A DNA stretch of 64,000 bases from positions 1 to 64,000 of the forward strand of contig NZ_AUIS01000003.1 of NCBI RefSeq assembly GCF_000423825.1. The letters run 5' to 3'. Positions 1-12,001 of the stretch are shown in pieces. Every line of letters begins with the position of its first letter. Within the stretch, counting starts at the first letter, position 1. The translations under genes were made by a program, and so were the position numbers. The notes beneath the pieces were generated by a model. It did not search any database and was not told the origin of the DNA. It was given only the letters and a program-made list of their open reading frames with translations. The DNA is from Thermithiobacillus tepidarius DSM 3134 (GTDB lineage Bacteria > Pseudomonadota > Gammaproteobacteria > Acidithiobacillales > Thermithiobacillaceae).

Positions 1-339
1 AGGTCAGGTCGCCGACATCGAACAGGCCGCAGCACTGATCCAGGATCAGCCGGCCGAATTCATCGTGGCCGACAAGGGCTACGATTCGGATGCCTTCGTC
101 GAAACAATTACGACGCAGGGCGGTCAGGCGGTAATCCCGCCGCGTTCCAACCGACTCAACCCCCGCTCGTTCGACCGGCATATCTACAAGAGCCGCAATC
201 TGATCGAGCGTTTCTTCGCTCGCATCAAGCAATTCAGACGCATCGCCACGCGTTACGACAAGCTCGCCCACTCCTTCCTGTCGTTCGTCCATCTGGCTTG
301 TTCCATCGTCTGGTTGGCTTGATTGAGAACAGACCCTAG
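1..339 (+). mobile_element. Right end of an IS5-family insertion sequence
   Basis: The window opens inside a transposase reading frame of IS5-family type. After its stop codon there are only about 17 bases before the sequence AGAACAGACCCTAGG near 325-340. This is a plausible terminal inverted repeat because related elements begin with AGGGTCTGTTCT-like ends. The left end lies outside the window, so neither the matching inverted repeat nor a target duplication can be checked. The right boundary is approximate. Confidence 0.6.
2..322 (+). CDS. IS5-family transposase, C-terminal part
   Basis: This is the C-terminal part of a DDE transposase that moves an IS5-type element by cut-and-paste. The frame is open from base 2 and runs to TGA at 320-322. 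A GTG at 65 is internal to the frame and is not the true start. The visible text includes VADKGYDSD around the second catalytic Asp, and NLIERFFARIKQFRRIATRY, in which the Glu of NLIERFF is the expected catalytic Glu. It ends in the typical hydrophobic tail HLACSIVWL. No frameshift is seen in the visible part. It stands just upstream of unrelated housekeeping genes and is probably an independent insertion. Confidence 0.8.
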   Translation, partial: GQVADIEQAAALIQDQPAEFIVADKGYDSDAFVETITTQGGQAVIPPRSNRLNPRSFDRHIYKSRNLIERFFARIKQFRRIATRYDKLAHSFLSFVHLACSIVWLA

Positions 340-391
340 GATAGCCCAGTCTGCCGGCCTTTGAATGCCCCATTGCCCTGACACGTACGCC

Positions 392-991
392 ATGCCGAAC
401 ACCGTCACGCACATCGACCTCCTCCGCCACGGCGAGCCCGTGGGCGGCTCCAGCCGCTTTCGCGGCCAGATCGACGACCCGCTCAGCGACAAGGGCTGGG
501 CGCAGATGCGCAGCGCCTGCGGCACACGCCCATGGACCCGCATCGTCAGTTCGCCCCTGTTGCGCTGCCGCGCCTTCGCCGAGGAACTGGCCGCCGCCAT
601 GGGCCTGCCCGTGGAACTGGACGAGCGCCTCAAGGAGGTGGGCTTCGGTGCCTGGGAGGGGCGCACCCGCGACGAGATCCATGCCGACGATCCCACCCTG
701 CTGGCCCGCTTCCGCCGCGACCCCGTCGGCCTGCGCCCGGCGGGCGCCGAGCCGCTGGCGGATTTCGTCATGCGGGTCGGCGCCGCTTGCGAGGATCTGG
801 TCGCACGCCATGCCGGCGAGCGCATCCTGGTGGTGGCCCACGCCGGCGTCATGCGCGCCGTCTTCGCCCACGCCCTCGGCGTGCCCCTGGATGCCCTCTA
901 CCACATCCAGGTCGGCAACGCCGAATTCAGCCGCTATCGCCACGAGGACGGCCGCTTCACGCTCCTCGCGCATGGCCTCAAGCAACTCTGA
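392..991 (+). CDS. Histidine phosphatase family protein (CobC/phosphoglycerate mutase-like)
   Basis: This is a 199-aa phosphatase that works through a phosphohistidine intermediate. The signature LLRHGEP lies near residues 9-15 and holds the catalytic His. A second conserved His sits in VVAHAGVMRA near residue 150. Length and motifs fit the CobC (alpha-ribazole phosphatase) or general phosphoglycerate mutase-like group; the substrate cannot be decided here because no cobalamin genes are nearby. The ATG at 392 puts RHGE at the usual distance from the N-terminus. An in-frame ATG at 365 would add nine residues, and neither start has a strong ribosome site. The gene ends 12 bp before uup, so the two are probably co-transcribed. 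Confidence 0.8.
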   Translation: MPNTVTHIDLLRHGEPVGGSSRFRGQIDDPLSDKGWAQMRSACGTRPWTRIVSSPLLRCRAFAEELAAAMGLPVELDERLKEVGFGAWEGRTRDEIHADDPTLLARFRRDPVGLRPAGAEPLADFVMRVGAACEDLVARHAGERILVVAHAGVMRAVFAHALGVPLDALYHIQVGNAEFSRYRHEDGRFTLLAHGLKQL

Positions 992-1003
992 CGGAACCCG
1001 CGC

Positions 1004-2920
<1,917 letters not shown>

Positions 2921-2933
2921 GGCCGGCCGCGTG

Positions 2934-3362
2934 TCAGGCCACCTCTACCACGGTCACCTCGAACTCCACCGCCAGTCCCGCCAGCGGATGGTTGAAGTCC
3001 ACCACCACCTCCGTGTCGCCGACCTCAAGGATGGTGGCGGGCAGCACTTCGCCCTGCGGTGAGTCGAAGCTCAGCACCTGGCCCGGCTCCAGTTCGAGCT
3101 CCGCGGGAAAGCTGCTGCGCGGCGTACGCGTGGTCAGCGACTGATCGTGCTCGCCATAGGCATATTCCGGCGGCAGATTGACCACCTTGTGCTCGCCCGG
3201 CGCCATGCCGAGCAGAGCCTGCTCCAGCCCGGCGACCAGTTCGCCCTGCCCCATCCTGATGGTCACCGTCTCATTCTCCTGCGTAGCATCCACCACCTGG
3301 TCGTTCTCCAGGCGCAGGACGTAGCGCAGGGTCACCTTGGAATCGGCTTGGACCGTTTGCAT
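2934..3362 (-). CDS. FKBP-type peptidyl-prolyl isomerase, SlyD/FkpB-like
   Basis: This is a 142-aa cytoplasmic proline isomerase and chaperone. The FKBP halves flank an inserted IF (insert-in-flap) chaperone domain around residues 70-120, as in SlyD and FkpB. The text MGQGELVAGLEQALLGM and PPEYAYGEHD are diagnostic of this group, and the end has VVVDFNHPLAGLAVEFEVTV. It lacks the His/Cys-rich metal-binding tail of E. coli SlyD, so nickel delivery is not supported. The start at 3362 is preceded by a good ribosome site, GGAGG. It is convergent with uup and shares its strand with the molybdopterin oxidoreductase gene 15 bp upstream. Confidence 0.88.
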   Translation of the reverse strand: MQTVQADSKVTLRYVLRLENDQVVDATQENETVTIRMGQGELVAGLEQALLGMAPGEHKVVNLPPEYAYGEHDQSLTTRTPRSSFPAELELEPGQVLSFDSPQGEVLPATILEVGDTEVVVDFNHPLAGLAVEFEVTVVEVA

Positions 3363-3377
3363 CTCGAACCTCCATCA

Positions 3378-4007
3378 TCAAGCAAAACGCTGCTCCCGCC
3401 AGGGATCGCCGTCGTTATGGTAGCCACGCTGCTCCCAGAAGCCCGGCCGGTCCCCGGCCATCAGCTCCAGGCGCGTCAGCCACTTGACGCTTTCCCAGGC
3501 ATACAGGCTCGGCACCACCAGCCGCGCGGGCCCGCCATGCTCCACCGGGATGGGCCGGCCGTCCAGGGCCGTGGCAATCAACACGTCATCGGCCAGCAGC
3601 CTGGCCAACGGGACATTGGCGCTGTAGCCCTCCGCACTGTGCGCCATCACGTGAGTGGCCGACGGCGCCGGCCGCGCCTGCGCCAGCAGCTCGCGCACCC
3701 GCACCCCGCTCCAGGCGGTGTCGAGCCGCGACCAGCGGGTCACGCAATGGAAGTCGGAAGGCACCGCGACCACGCCGAACGCCAGGAGCGCGGACCAGGA
3801 CAGGGCCACGGGACGCTCGACCAGACCATCAACCTGCAGACGATAGTCCGCCGTGGCGATCCGGGGCCGGGTGCCGAGATCCAGCACCGGGAAATGGGTC
3901 ACCGCCCTTTGGCCGGGCGGCACCCGGCCGGCGGCCGGGGCCGGGCGCGCCGGCGCATCCCGCGCCGCGGCGCGCAGCTTTCCGGCAATCAGCTTTTTCA
4001 GGTCCAT
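3378..4007 (-). CDS. Sulfite oxidase-type molybdopterin-binding protein
   Basis: This 209-aa protein matches the molybdopterin-binding fold of the sulfite oxidase and MsrP families. FHCVTRW (about residues 87-93) holds the Cys that coordinates molybdenum. Other conserved pieces are HVMAHSAEGYSANVPL, GGPARLVVPSLYAWES and the end GYHNDGDPW. No Tat or Sec signal peptide is visible, so it may be cytoplasmic, unlike MsrP. The ATG at 4007 follows GGGGAG and makes a normal start; an earlier ATG at 4037 would add ten residues. The electron acceptor and substrate are unknown. Confidence 0.82.
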   Translation of the reverse strand: MDLKKLIAGKLRAAARDAPARPAPAAGRVPPGQRAVTHFPVLDLGTRPRIATADYRLQVDGLVERPVALSWSALLAFGVVAVPSDFHCVTRWSRLDTAWSGVRVRELLAQARPAPSATHVMAHSAEGYSANVPLARLLADDVLIATALDGRPIPVEHGGPARLVVPSLYAWESVKWLTRLELMAGDRPGFWEQRGYHNDGDPWREQRFA

Positions 4008-4199
4008 ATCTTGCTCCCCGGAACGCAGCAGCTTCAATTCCGACTGGACAAACGCGGATATCCGGTTAGACTACACCCTTTTCCCGCACCCGAATACGTC
4101 GCTTGCACACGGAGGCTCTACGCGCCTCGATGGACCGATTCGCATTGCCGTGCCCATGATGGCACACCGCTCCCGATCCCCTTGCCGCACCACAGGAAC

Positions 4200-5072
4200 A
4201 TGGCCAGATCCCCCATCACCGGAAAGACCGCCGTTTACGGCATCGTCGGCGACCCCGTCGCCCACAGCCTGTCGCCGCTCATGCACGCGGCCTTTGCCGA
4301 GGCCGTGGGCGCGGACCTGGTCTACGTACCCTTCCACGTCCGCGAGGCGCATTTCGCCGCCGCGCTGGCCGGCCTGCCGGCCCTGGGCGTGTGCGGCGTC
4401 AACGTGACCGTCCCCCACAAGGAACGGGCGCATGCCCTGGCGCAGGAACTGACGCCCGAGGCCGCGGGCATCGGCGCTGTCAATACCCTGCACTTCGTTG
4501 ACGGCCGCGTGCTCGGCCACAACACGGATGCGGCGGGCTTCAGCCTGGCCTTGGACGACACCGGCCTGGACTGGCGCGGGCGCACGGCCCTGGTCATCGG
4601 CGCCGGCGGCGCCGCGCGCGCCATTCTCTGGGCCCTCGGCGCCAGCGGTGCCACGGCCATCCATCTCGCCAACCGCACGCTGGCGCGTGCCGAAGCCCTG
4701 GCCGCCGCCTTCCCCCAATTCCCCATCCATCCCCTGCCCCTCGATCGGGATCACCTGACGCCGCTGCTCCATGAGGTGGGGCTGGTGGTGAACACCAGCA
4801 GCCGCGGCCTGCACGGGGAAGGGCATCCGGAGCTGGAACTCGCCCGGCTGCCCAAAACTGGCATTATTTGCGACATCGTCTATAACCCCATAAGTACGCC
4901 GTTGCTCGCGGCAGCCAACAGCATGGGATTGCGGACCGTGGACGGGCTGGGCATGTTGCTGCATCAGGGAGCGGCAAGCTTCCGGCTGTGGACGGGCCAA
5001 CAGCCGCCGGTAGCCGCGGTCAAGGAAAAACTCGAACAATGGCTAGCGTCAACCCAAACAGCAAACCACTGA
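4200..5072 (+). CDS. aroE: Shikimate dehydrogenase (NADP+)
   Basis: AroE reduces 3-dehydroshikimate to shikimate with NADPH in the chorismate pathway. The 290-aa protein starts with the substrate-binding motif VGDPVAHSLSP (about 15-25). It has NVTVPHKE with the catalytic Lys, NTDAAGF, and the nucleotide loop VIGAGGAARAI (about 131-141), followed by NRTLARA. The end DGLGMLLHQGAASFRLW is typical. The ATG at 4200 follows CAGGAAC; the reading frame stays open far upstream, but that stretch is antisense to other genes. Its last 34 bp overlap the start of pilB in another frame. Confidence 0.95.
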   Translation: MARSPITGKTAVYGIVGDPVAHSLSPLMHAAFAEAVGADLVYVPFHVREAHFAAALAGLPALGVCGVNVTVPHKERAHALAQELTPEAAGIGAVNTLHFVDGRVLGHNTDAAGFSLALDDTGLDWRGRTALVIGAGGAARAILWALGASGATAIHLANRTLARAEALAAAFPQFPIHPLPLDRDHLTPLLHEVGLVVNTSSRGLHGEGHPELELARLPKTGIICDIVYNPISTPLLAAANSMGLRTVDGLGMLLHQGAASFRLWTGQQPPVAAVKEKLEQWLASTQTANH

Positions 5073-6760
5073 ATTCGCTTGCGCAGGCGCTGATACAGCA
5101 GGGACTCTGCTCGGAGGAGGTGGTCGCCCGCGCGGTGCAGGACGCCCAGCAGCAACACACCACCCTGGTGGCGCTGCTGGTGCGCAACGGCGTCGTCGAT
5201 CCCAAGCGCCTGATGCGCAGCCTGAGCGAGCGCTACGGCCTCTCCATGCTGGATCTGGACGCCGTGGCGCTGGATGACGAAGTCAGCGGCCTGCTCGATC
5301 GCAAGCTGATCCGCCGCTACCACGCCCTGCCCCTGTCCAAACGCTGCAAGCACCTCTACCTGGCCGTCTCCGATCCCACCGACTTCAGCGCCTTCGACGA
5401 CATCAAGTTCAATACGGGCCTGCAGGTCATGCCCGTGGTGGTGGAGGAGGACAAGCTCAACCGCCTGATCGAAGGCCTGCTCGGCCAGATGGAAGGCAAT
5501 ATTGCCGATCTCATCGGCAACGGCAGCTTCAACGCCACCCTCGAGAGCGAGGAGGACGCTGAGGTCAGCCTCGACCAGATGGCCTCGGGCGGCGACGACG
5601 CGCCGGTAGTCAAGTTCGTACAGCATCTGCTGCTGGACTCCATCCAGCGCGGCGCCTCCGACGTGCATCTGGAACCTTACGAAAAATCCTTCCGGGTGCG
5701 TTACCGCATCGACGGCATCCTGCAGGAAATCATCCAGCCGCCCCTGGGCCTGCGCGAAGGCATCACCTCGCGTCTCAAGATCCTGGCGCGCTTGGACATC
5801 AGCGAGCGGCGCATTCCCCAGGACGGCCGCCTGCGGGTGCGCCTGTCCAAGGAGCGGGCCATCGACTTCCGCATCAGCTTTCTGCCCACCCTCTACGGCG
5901 AGAAGATCGTGCTGCGCCTGCTGGACCCGGCCAGCGCCCGGGTCGGCATCGACAAGCTCGGCTTCTTCCCGGAGCAGCAGGCAGCCTTCCTGGAAGCCAT
6001 CCACCGGCCCTACGGCATGGTGCTGGTCACCGGCCCCACCGGCTCGGGCAAGACGGTGACTCTGTACACTGCGCTGAACATCCTGAATACCCCGGGCGTG
6101 AACATCAGCACCGCCGAGGACCCGGTGGAAATCAACCTGCACGGCATCAACCAGGTCAACGTCAACGACAAGATCGGCATGGGCTTTTCCACCGCCCTGC
6201 GCGCCTTCCTGCGTCAGGACCCCGACATCATCATGGTCGGCGAAATCCGCGATCTGGAAACGGCGGAAATTTCGGTCAAGGCCGCGCAGACCGGCCACAT
6301 GGTGCTGTCCACCCTGCACACCAACGATGCGCCGCAGACGCTGACCCGCCTGGAGAACATGGGCGTGCCCACCTTCAACATTGCCTCGGCGGTGCAATTG
6401 GTGCTGGCCCAGCGCCTGGCGCGGCGTCTGTGCGAGCATTGCAAGAAGCCAACCAGCATCCCCGAGCCCGCCATGCTGGAGGCCGGGTTCAGCAAGGAGC
6501 AGCTGAAGGGCTGGCGGCCCTACACCGCCGACGGCTGCGAAAAGTGCAACAAGACCGGCTACAAGGGCCGCGTCGGTCTTTATCAGGTCATGCCCATCTC
6601 GGAAGTCATGCGCAACATGATCCTGGAAGGCAAGACCGCGGCGGATCTGGCACGGCAGGCGGCCGCCGAGGGTATCCTCACCCTGCGCCAATCGGGCCTG
6701 CGCCGGGTGATGGACGGCACCACCAGCTTGCAGGAAGTAACCCGCGTAACCAATCTGTAG
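5039..6760 (+). CDS. pilB: Type IV pilus assembly ATPase PilB
   Basis: PilB is the cytoplasmic hexameric ATPase that drives pilus extension. The 573-aa protein has the N-terminal MshEN/T2SSE_N domain (1-150), then the motor core with Walker A GPTGSGKT (about 331-338), the Asp box AEDPVEI, Walker B DIIMVGEIRD and the His box STLHTNDA. Two zinc-binding Cys pairs (CEHCKK near 465, CEKCNKTGYKG near 500) are typical of extension ATPases and absent from PilT. The start at 5039 lies inside aroE (34-bp overlap), and no clear ribosome site is seen, so translation may be coupled. pilC follows after 16 bp. Confidence 0.95.
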   Translation: MASVNPNSKPLNSLAQALIQQGLCSEEVVARAVQDAQQQHTTLVALLVRNGVVDPKRLMRSLSERYGLSMLDLDAVALDDEVSGLLDRKLIRRYHALPLSKRCKHLYLAVSDPTDFSAFDDIKFNTGLQVMPVVVEEDKLNRLIEGLLGQMEGNIADLIGNGSFNATLESEEDAEVSLDQMASGGDDAPVVKFVQHLLLDSIQRGASDVHLEPYEKSFRVRYRIDGILQEIIQPPLGLREGITSRLKILARLDISERRIPQDGRLRVRLSKERAIDFRISFLPTLYGEKIVLRLLDPASARVGIDKLGFFPEQQAAFLEAIHRPYGMVLVTGPTGSGKTVTLYTALNILNTPGVNISTAEDPVEINLHGINQVNVNDKIGMGFSTALRAFLRQDPDIIMVGEIRDLETAEISVKAAQTGHMVLSTLHTNDAPQTLTRLENMGVPTFNIASAVQLVLAQRLARRLCEHCKKPTSIPEPAMLEAGFSKEQLKGWRPYTADGCEKCNKTGYKGRVGLYQVMPISEVMRNMILEGKTAADLARQAAAEGILTLRQSGLRRVMDGTTSLQEVTRVTNL

Positions 6761-6776
6761 GACAGGACGACTCACT

Positions 6777-8024
6777 ATGGCGCAAGCGGCACAGGAAGCG
6801 GCAGTCAGGAGCAAAACCGTAGCGGACCTGGAATTCGTGTGGGAGGGCAAGGACACGCTGGGGGCGATCAAGAAAGGCGAGATCCGTGCCCCATCGGAGG
6901 CTTACGCGCGGGCCATGCTGCGCCGACAGGGCATCTTGCCGACCCGGGTGAAGAAGAAGCAGAAATCCCTGCTCGGCGACCGCAGCATCAAGGAAAAGGA
7001 TCTGGTGGTCTTCACCCGTCAGCTCGCCACCATGCTCAACGCCGGCTTGCCCATTGTGCAGGCGATCGAGCTGATCGGCGCGGGCGCCAGCAACAAGGGC
7101 ATGCAGAAGCTGCTCAAAAGCATCCAGACGGATGTCGAGTCGGGCGAGCGCCTGTCCAGCGCCCTGGCCAAGTTCCCCGCCTACTTCGACAAGCTGTACG
7201 TGGCGCTGGTCTCCGCCGGCGAGCTGGGCGGCATCCTGGATACCATTCTGCTCAAGCTGGCCACCTACCGGGAAAAGAGCTACGCCCTGAAGGCAAAAGT
7301 CAAATCGGCCCTCTTCTATCCTACCAGCATCATCGTGGTCGCCTTCATCATCACCGCCATCCTGATGATCTTCGTGATTCCGAAATTCGCTGAAATGTTC
7401 TCCGGCTTCGGCGCCGAGCTGCCGGCGCTGACCTCCTTCGTCATCAAGCTGTCCAACGGCTTCGTCCGCTACTGGTACCTGGTCTTCGGCATTCCCATCG
7501 CCGGTCTCGTCGGCCTGCGCCTGGCCTACAAGCGGGTGCCCAAGGTCCATGCCGCCTTCGACCGCATGCTGCTGCAGATGCCGGTGCTGGGCGACATCCT
7601 GCTCAAGGCGGCCATCGCCCGCTTCACCCGCACCTTCTCCACCATGCACGCGGCGGGCGTGCCCATGACCGAGTCCCTGGAGACCATTGCCCGCACCTCG
7701 GGCAATACGGTGATCGAAGACGCGATCATGAAGGCGCGCGAGGCCGTGGCGGCCGGCCAGCGCCTGTCTCAGCCCCTGGCCGAGGCCGGCATCTTCCCGC
7801 CCATGGTCGTGCAGATGATCAACATCGGCGAGGAGTCCGGCGCCCTGGAGACCATGCTCGCCAAGGTGGCGGATTTCTACGAAAGCGAGGTGGATGAGGC
7901 GGTGAACCGCATGACCAGCCTGATGGAACCCATGATCATGGCCTTCCTGGGCGTGGTCATCGGCGGCCTCGTGATCGCCATGTATCTGCCCATCTTCAAG
8001 CTCGCCTCCGTCGTGGGTGGCTGA
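6777..8024 (+). CDS. pilC: Type IV pilus inner-membrane platform protein PilC
   Basis: PilC is the polytopic platform protein that couples the pilus motors to pilin addition and removal. The 415-aa length is normal. It carries two T2SSF domains: one from VFTRQLATMLNAGLPIVQAIE (first 20 residues at about 80-99), the other from FTRTFSTMHAAGVPMTESLE (about 283-302). Three hydrophobic spans are visible near 180-200, 225-245 and the C-terminus (MIMAFLGVVIGGLVIAMYL). The Glu-rich IGEESGALE motif is present. It lies between pilB and pilS in one operon. Confidence 0.95.
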   Translation: MAQAAQEAAVRSKTVADLEFVWEGKDTLGAIKKGEIRAPSEAYARAMLRRQGILPTRVKKKQKSLLGDRSIKEKDLVVFTRQLATMLNAGLPIVQAIELIGAGASNKGMQKLLKSIQTDVESGERLSSALAKFPAYFDKLYVALVSAGELGGILDTILLKLATYREKSYALKAKVKSALFYPTSIIVVAFIITAILMIFVIPKFAEMFSGFGAELPALTSFVIKLSNGFVRYWYLVFGIPIAGLVGLRLAYKRVPKVHAAFDRMLLQMPVLGDILLKAAIARFTRTFSTMHAAGVPMTESLETIARTSGNTVIEDAIMKAREAVAAGQRLSQPLAEAGIFPPMVVQMINIGEESGALETMLAKVADFYESEVDEAVNRMTSLMEPMIMAFLGVVIGGLVIAMYLPIFKLASVVGG

Positions 8025-8037
8025 GCCGGCAGGAGCC

Positions 8038-9743
8038 ATGCAGTTCTTTCATCAGACCACCGATCCGGCGCCGCGCATGGCGGACGGTGCCTGGCGCCTG
8101 CTGCAGGGCGTCGCCGCCTCCCGCCTGCTCATCACGGCGGCGCTGGCTTTGCTGGCACACTTCCCGGATGGCGCGCCCATCCTGGCGGTCAGCGGCAACA
8201 GCACCCTCCTGCAGCACAGCATCCTGGCGGCCGGGCTGGCCAGCTTCATCTACCTGGGGGTAACGCTGGCCAGGTGGCCCGGCAAGCCCCGCTTCCACGC
8301 CCTGCTCCAGGTCGTGGTGGACACCTTGCTGATCACGCTGCTGGTCCACTACACCGGCGGCCAGCACAGCCCGCTGAACGCCCTCTACCTGCTGGCGGTG
8401 GTCAGCGCCGCCTTTCTGCTGGGCGGGCACAGCGCCTTTTACCTGGCCTGGGTCATTCTCGGGCTCACCTTCCTGCTCGCCCTGCTGCGCCTGGCCCTCG
8501 GCCTCGATCAGCGGCTGGAAACCGCCCCCTTGTGGGTCTTCGGCTTGGCGCTGGTGGCCATTGCCGTGCTGGCCGACAACCTCGCCTCCCGCCTGCGGCG
8601 CTCCGAGCAGCTCCTGGCCGAGCGCGGCTCGGAGATTCTGAGCCTGAACGCCCTGAACAACGAAATCATTCAGCACATGGACCTCGGCGTGCTCGTGGTC
8701 AGCGAGGAAAACCGCGTGCTGCTCACCAATCCGGTGGCGCGCACCATGACGGGCTACCCCGAATGGTCCGAGGTCAGGCTGCCCATCGACGTGGTCAGCC
8801 CCACCCTGCTGAGCTTCGTGATCCAATGCCGGCTCGGCAAGCCGCGCAGCGTCGACCCGGTGGTCTTGAAATCCCGACGGCACGAGGAACGGCTGGTCAA
8901 GGTCCACTGCGTGCCGCTGGCGGAGCAGACCCAGGGCCCGATCCTGATGCTGCTGGCGGACGTCAGCCAGGACCAGGCGCGCGAGCAGCAGGCGCAGCTG
9001 GCCGCCCTCGGCCGCCTGACCGCCAACATCGCCCACGAGATCCGCAATCCGCTGAGCGCCGTCAGCCATGCGGCCCAGCTCCTGCACGAGCGGCTGCTCG
9101 ATACCCAGGTGCGCCGCCTCAGCCACATCATCGTGCGGGAGACGGACCGCCTGAACCAGATCGTGGAATCGGTGCTGGAACTCGGCAGCCCGCGGCCGCC
9201 CCAGATCGAGGACTTTGCCGTGCGCCCTTGGATCCAGCAGGTGATGGAACACCTGCGGCAGGACCCCGCTCACATCTCGTCCAATCTGCACCTGTACTTG
9301 GCCGAGCCCGAGCTGCGCCTGCGCGCCGATCCGGCCCAACTGCAGCAGGTGCTGTGGAACCTGGTGCGCAATGCCACCCACTATGGCCACCGGGACCAGG
9401 AAGAAGCGATCATCGAGATCCATGCTAAACGCGAGGATGATCAGCACGGCAGCATCGCCGTCCGCGACCATGGCCCCGGCGTCCCCGCCGCCCTGGCCCG
9501 CCGCATCTTCGAGCCGTTCTTCACCACCAGCTCCCGCGGCACCGGCCTGGGCCTGAACATCGTGCGCGATCTGGTCACCCACAATCAGGGTAGGATAAAA
9601 TACAGCACCCATCCCCAGGGCGGAGCGGTATTCAAAGTGATCCTGCCCCTGGCGGGCCCCGAACCGGCCACGCGCAGCGGTGGCCCGCTCTCCGACACCC
9701 AGCAGCAACGCAGCATCTCCAATTCACGGGAAAGCATCTCTTC

Positions 9744-9747
<4 letters not shown>
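8038..9747 (+). CDS. pilS: Sensor histidine kinase PilS
   Basis: PilS is the membrane kinase of the PilS-PilR pair that controls pilin transcription through sigma-54. The 569-aa protein has about six hydrophobic segments in residues 20-190, a PAS-like stretch (about 205-315), the phospho-acceptor box NIAHEIRNPLSAV (His near 333), the N box NLVRNATHYG and the ATP lid DHGPGVP with GTGLGLNIV. The ATG at 8038 follows GGCAGGAG and is preferred over an in-frame ATG at 8017. Its stop overlaps the pilR start (ATGA). Confidence 0.93.
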
Positions 9748-11105
<1,358 letters not shown>

Positions 11106-11107
11106 GC

Positions 11108-11188
11108 ATGGGCCGTAAATCGTGAGTAGCGAATCGTGAGAAAGGGCTCCGTTCACGCTTCACGCGTCACGTGTCACGCCACGGAGGC
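11108..11188. repeat. Short imperfect repeats of CGTGAG / TCACG type between pilR and pilD
   Basis: The 88-bp gap holds AATCGTGAGTAGCGAATCGTGAGAA followed, after about ten bases, by the oppositely oriented series TTCACGCTTCACG and CGTCACGTGTCACG. The two halves are roughly complementary and could fold into a hairpin. It may mark the end of the pilR transcript or be a small dispersed repeat. A similar tandem GAGTGAT series occurs near 45066. Confidence 0.45.
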
Positions 11189-11193
11189 GCGCG

Positions 11194-11997
11194 ATGCCAC
11201 TCGCTGAGCCCATGCAGACCGCGCTGCTCTTCGGCATCCTGGGCCTGCTCATCGGCAGCTTCCTCAACGTGGTGATCCACCGCCTGCCGCGCGGCCTGTC
11301 GGTGGTCAGCCCGCCCTCTGCCTGCCCGGCCTGCGGGCGCCGGGTGCGGGCGCTGGAAAACATTCCCGTGCTCAGCTTCCTGCTCTTGGGCGGCAGGTGC
11401 CGGGGCTGCGCCGGCCGCATCGGCTGGCGCTATCCGGTGGTGGAGGCCCTTACCGGGCTGCTGACCGCCTTCAGCGCCGTGCAGCTGGGCTGGGGGCCGC
11501 AGCTGCTGCCGGGCCTGCTGCTGCTCTGGGCCCTGCTGGCGCTGACCTTCATCGATCTGGATACCCAGCTGCTGCCCGATGCCATCACCAAGCCGGGCAT
11601 GCTGCTGGGCGTCCTGCTAAACACCGGGGTTTGGTACGGCATGGGGCAGCCGCTTTTCGCCAGCCCGCTGAGCAGCCTCCTGGGGCTGCTGCTCGGCTAC
11701 GGCAGCCTGTGGCTGCTGGCGATGGCCTATCTGAAGCTCACCGGCAAGCACGGCATGGGCTTTGGCGACCTGAAGCTGCTCGGCATGCTCGGCGCCTGGC
11801 TCGGCTGGAGCGCTGTGCCCATGATCCTCTTCATTGCGGCATTGACGGGCGGCCTGGTCGGCATCGCCCTGCTCGCCGCCGGCCGCGGGCGGCACTACGC
11901 CATTCCCTTCGGCCCCTATCTCGCCCTGGGCGGCTGGCTGATGCTGCTGTGGCCGCAGCAGATCATCCATGGCTACTTTTCCCTGCTCGGCGGCTGA
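11194..11997 (+). CDS. pilD: Prepilin peptidase / N-methyltransferase PilD
   Basis: PilD cleaves the leader of type IV prepilins and type II secretion pseudopilins and methylates the new N-terminus. The 267-aa membrane protein has the N-terminal LIGSFLNVVIHRLP motif, two zinc-site Cys pairs (CPACGRR and CRGCAGRI, about 44-73), and the aspartic protease motifs with FIDLDTQLLPD and GFGDLKLLGMLGAW. About seven to eight hydrophobic segments follow. The ATG at 11194 is preceded by GGAGG. coaE starts five bases after the stop, as in many Gammaproteobacteria. Confidence 0.95.
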   Translation: MPLAEPMQTALLFGILGLLIGSFLNVVIHRLPRGLSVVSPPSACPACGRRVRALENIPVLSFLLLGGRCRGCAGRIGWRYPVVEALTGLLTAFSAVQLGWGPQLLPGLLLLWALLALTFIDLDTQLLPDAITKPGMLLGVLLNTGVWYGMGQPLFASPLSSLLGLLLGYGSLWLLAMAYLKLTGKHGMGFGDLKLLGMLGAWLGWSAVPMILFIAALTGGLVGIALLAAGRGRHYAIPFGPYLALGGWLMLLWPQQIIHGYFSLLGG

Positions 11998-12001
11998 ACG
12001 A

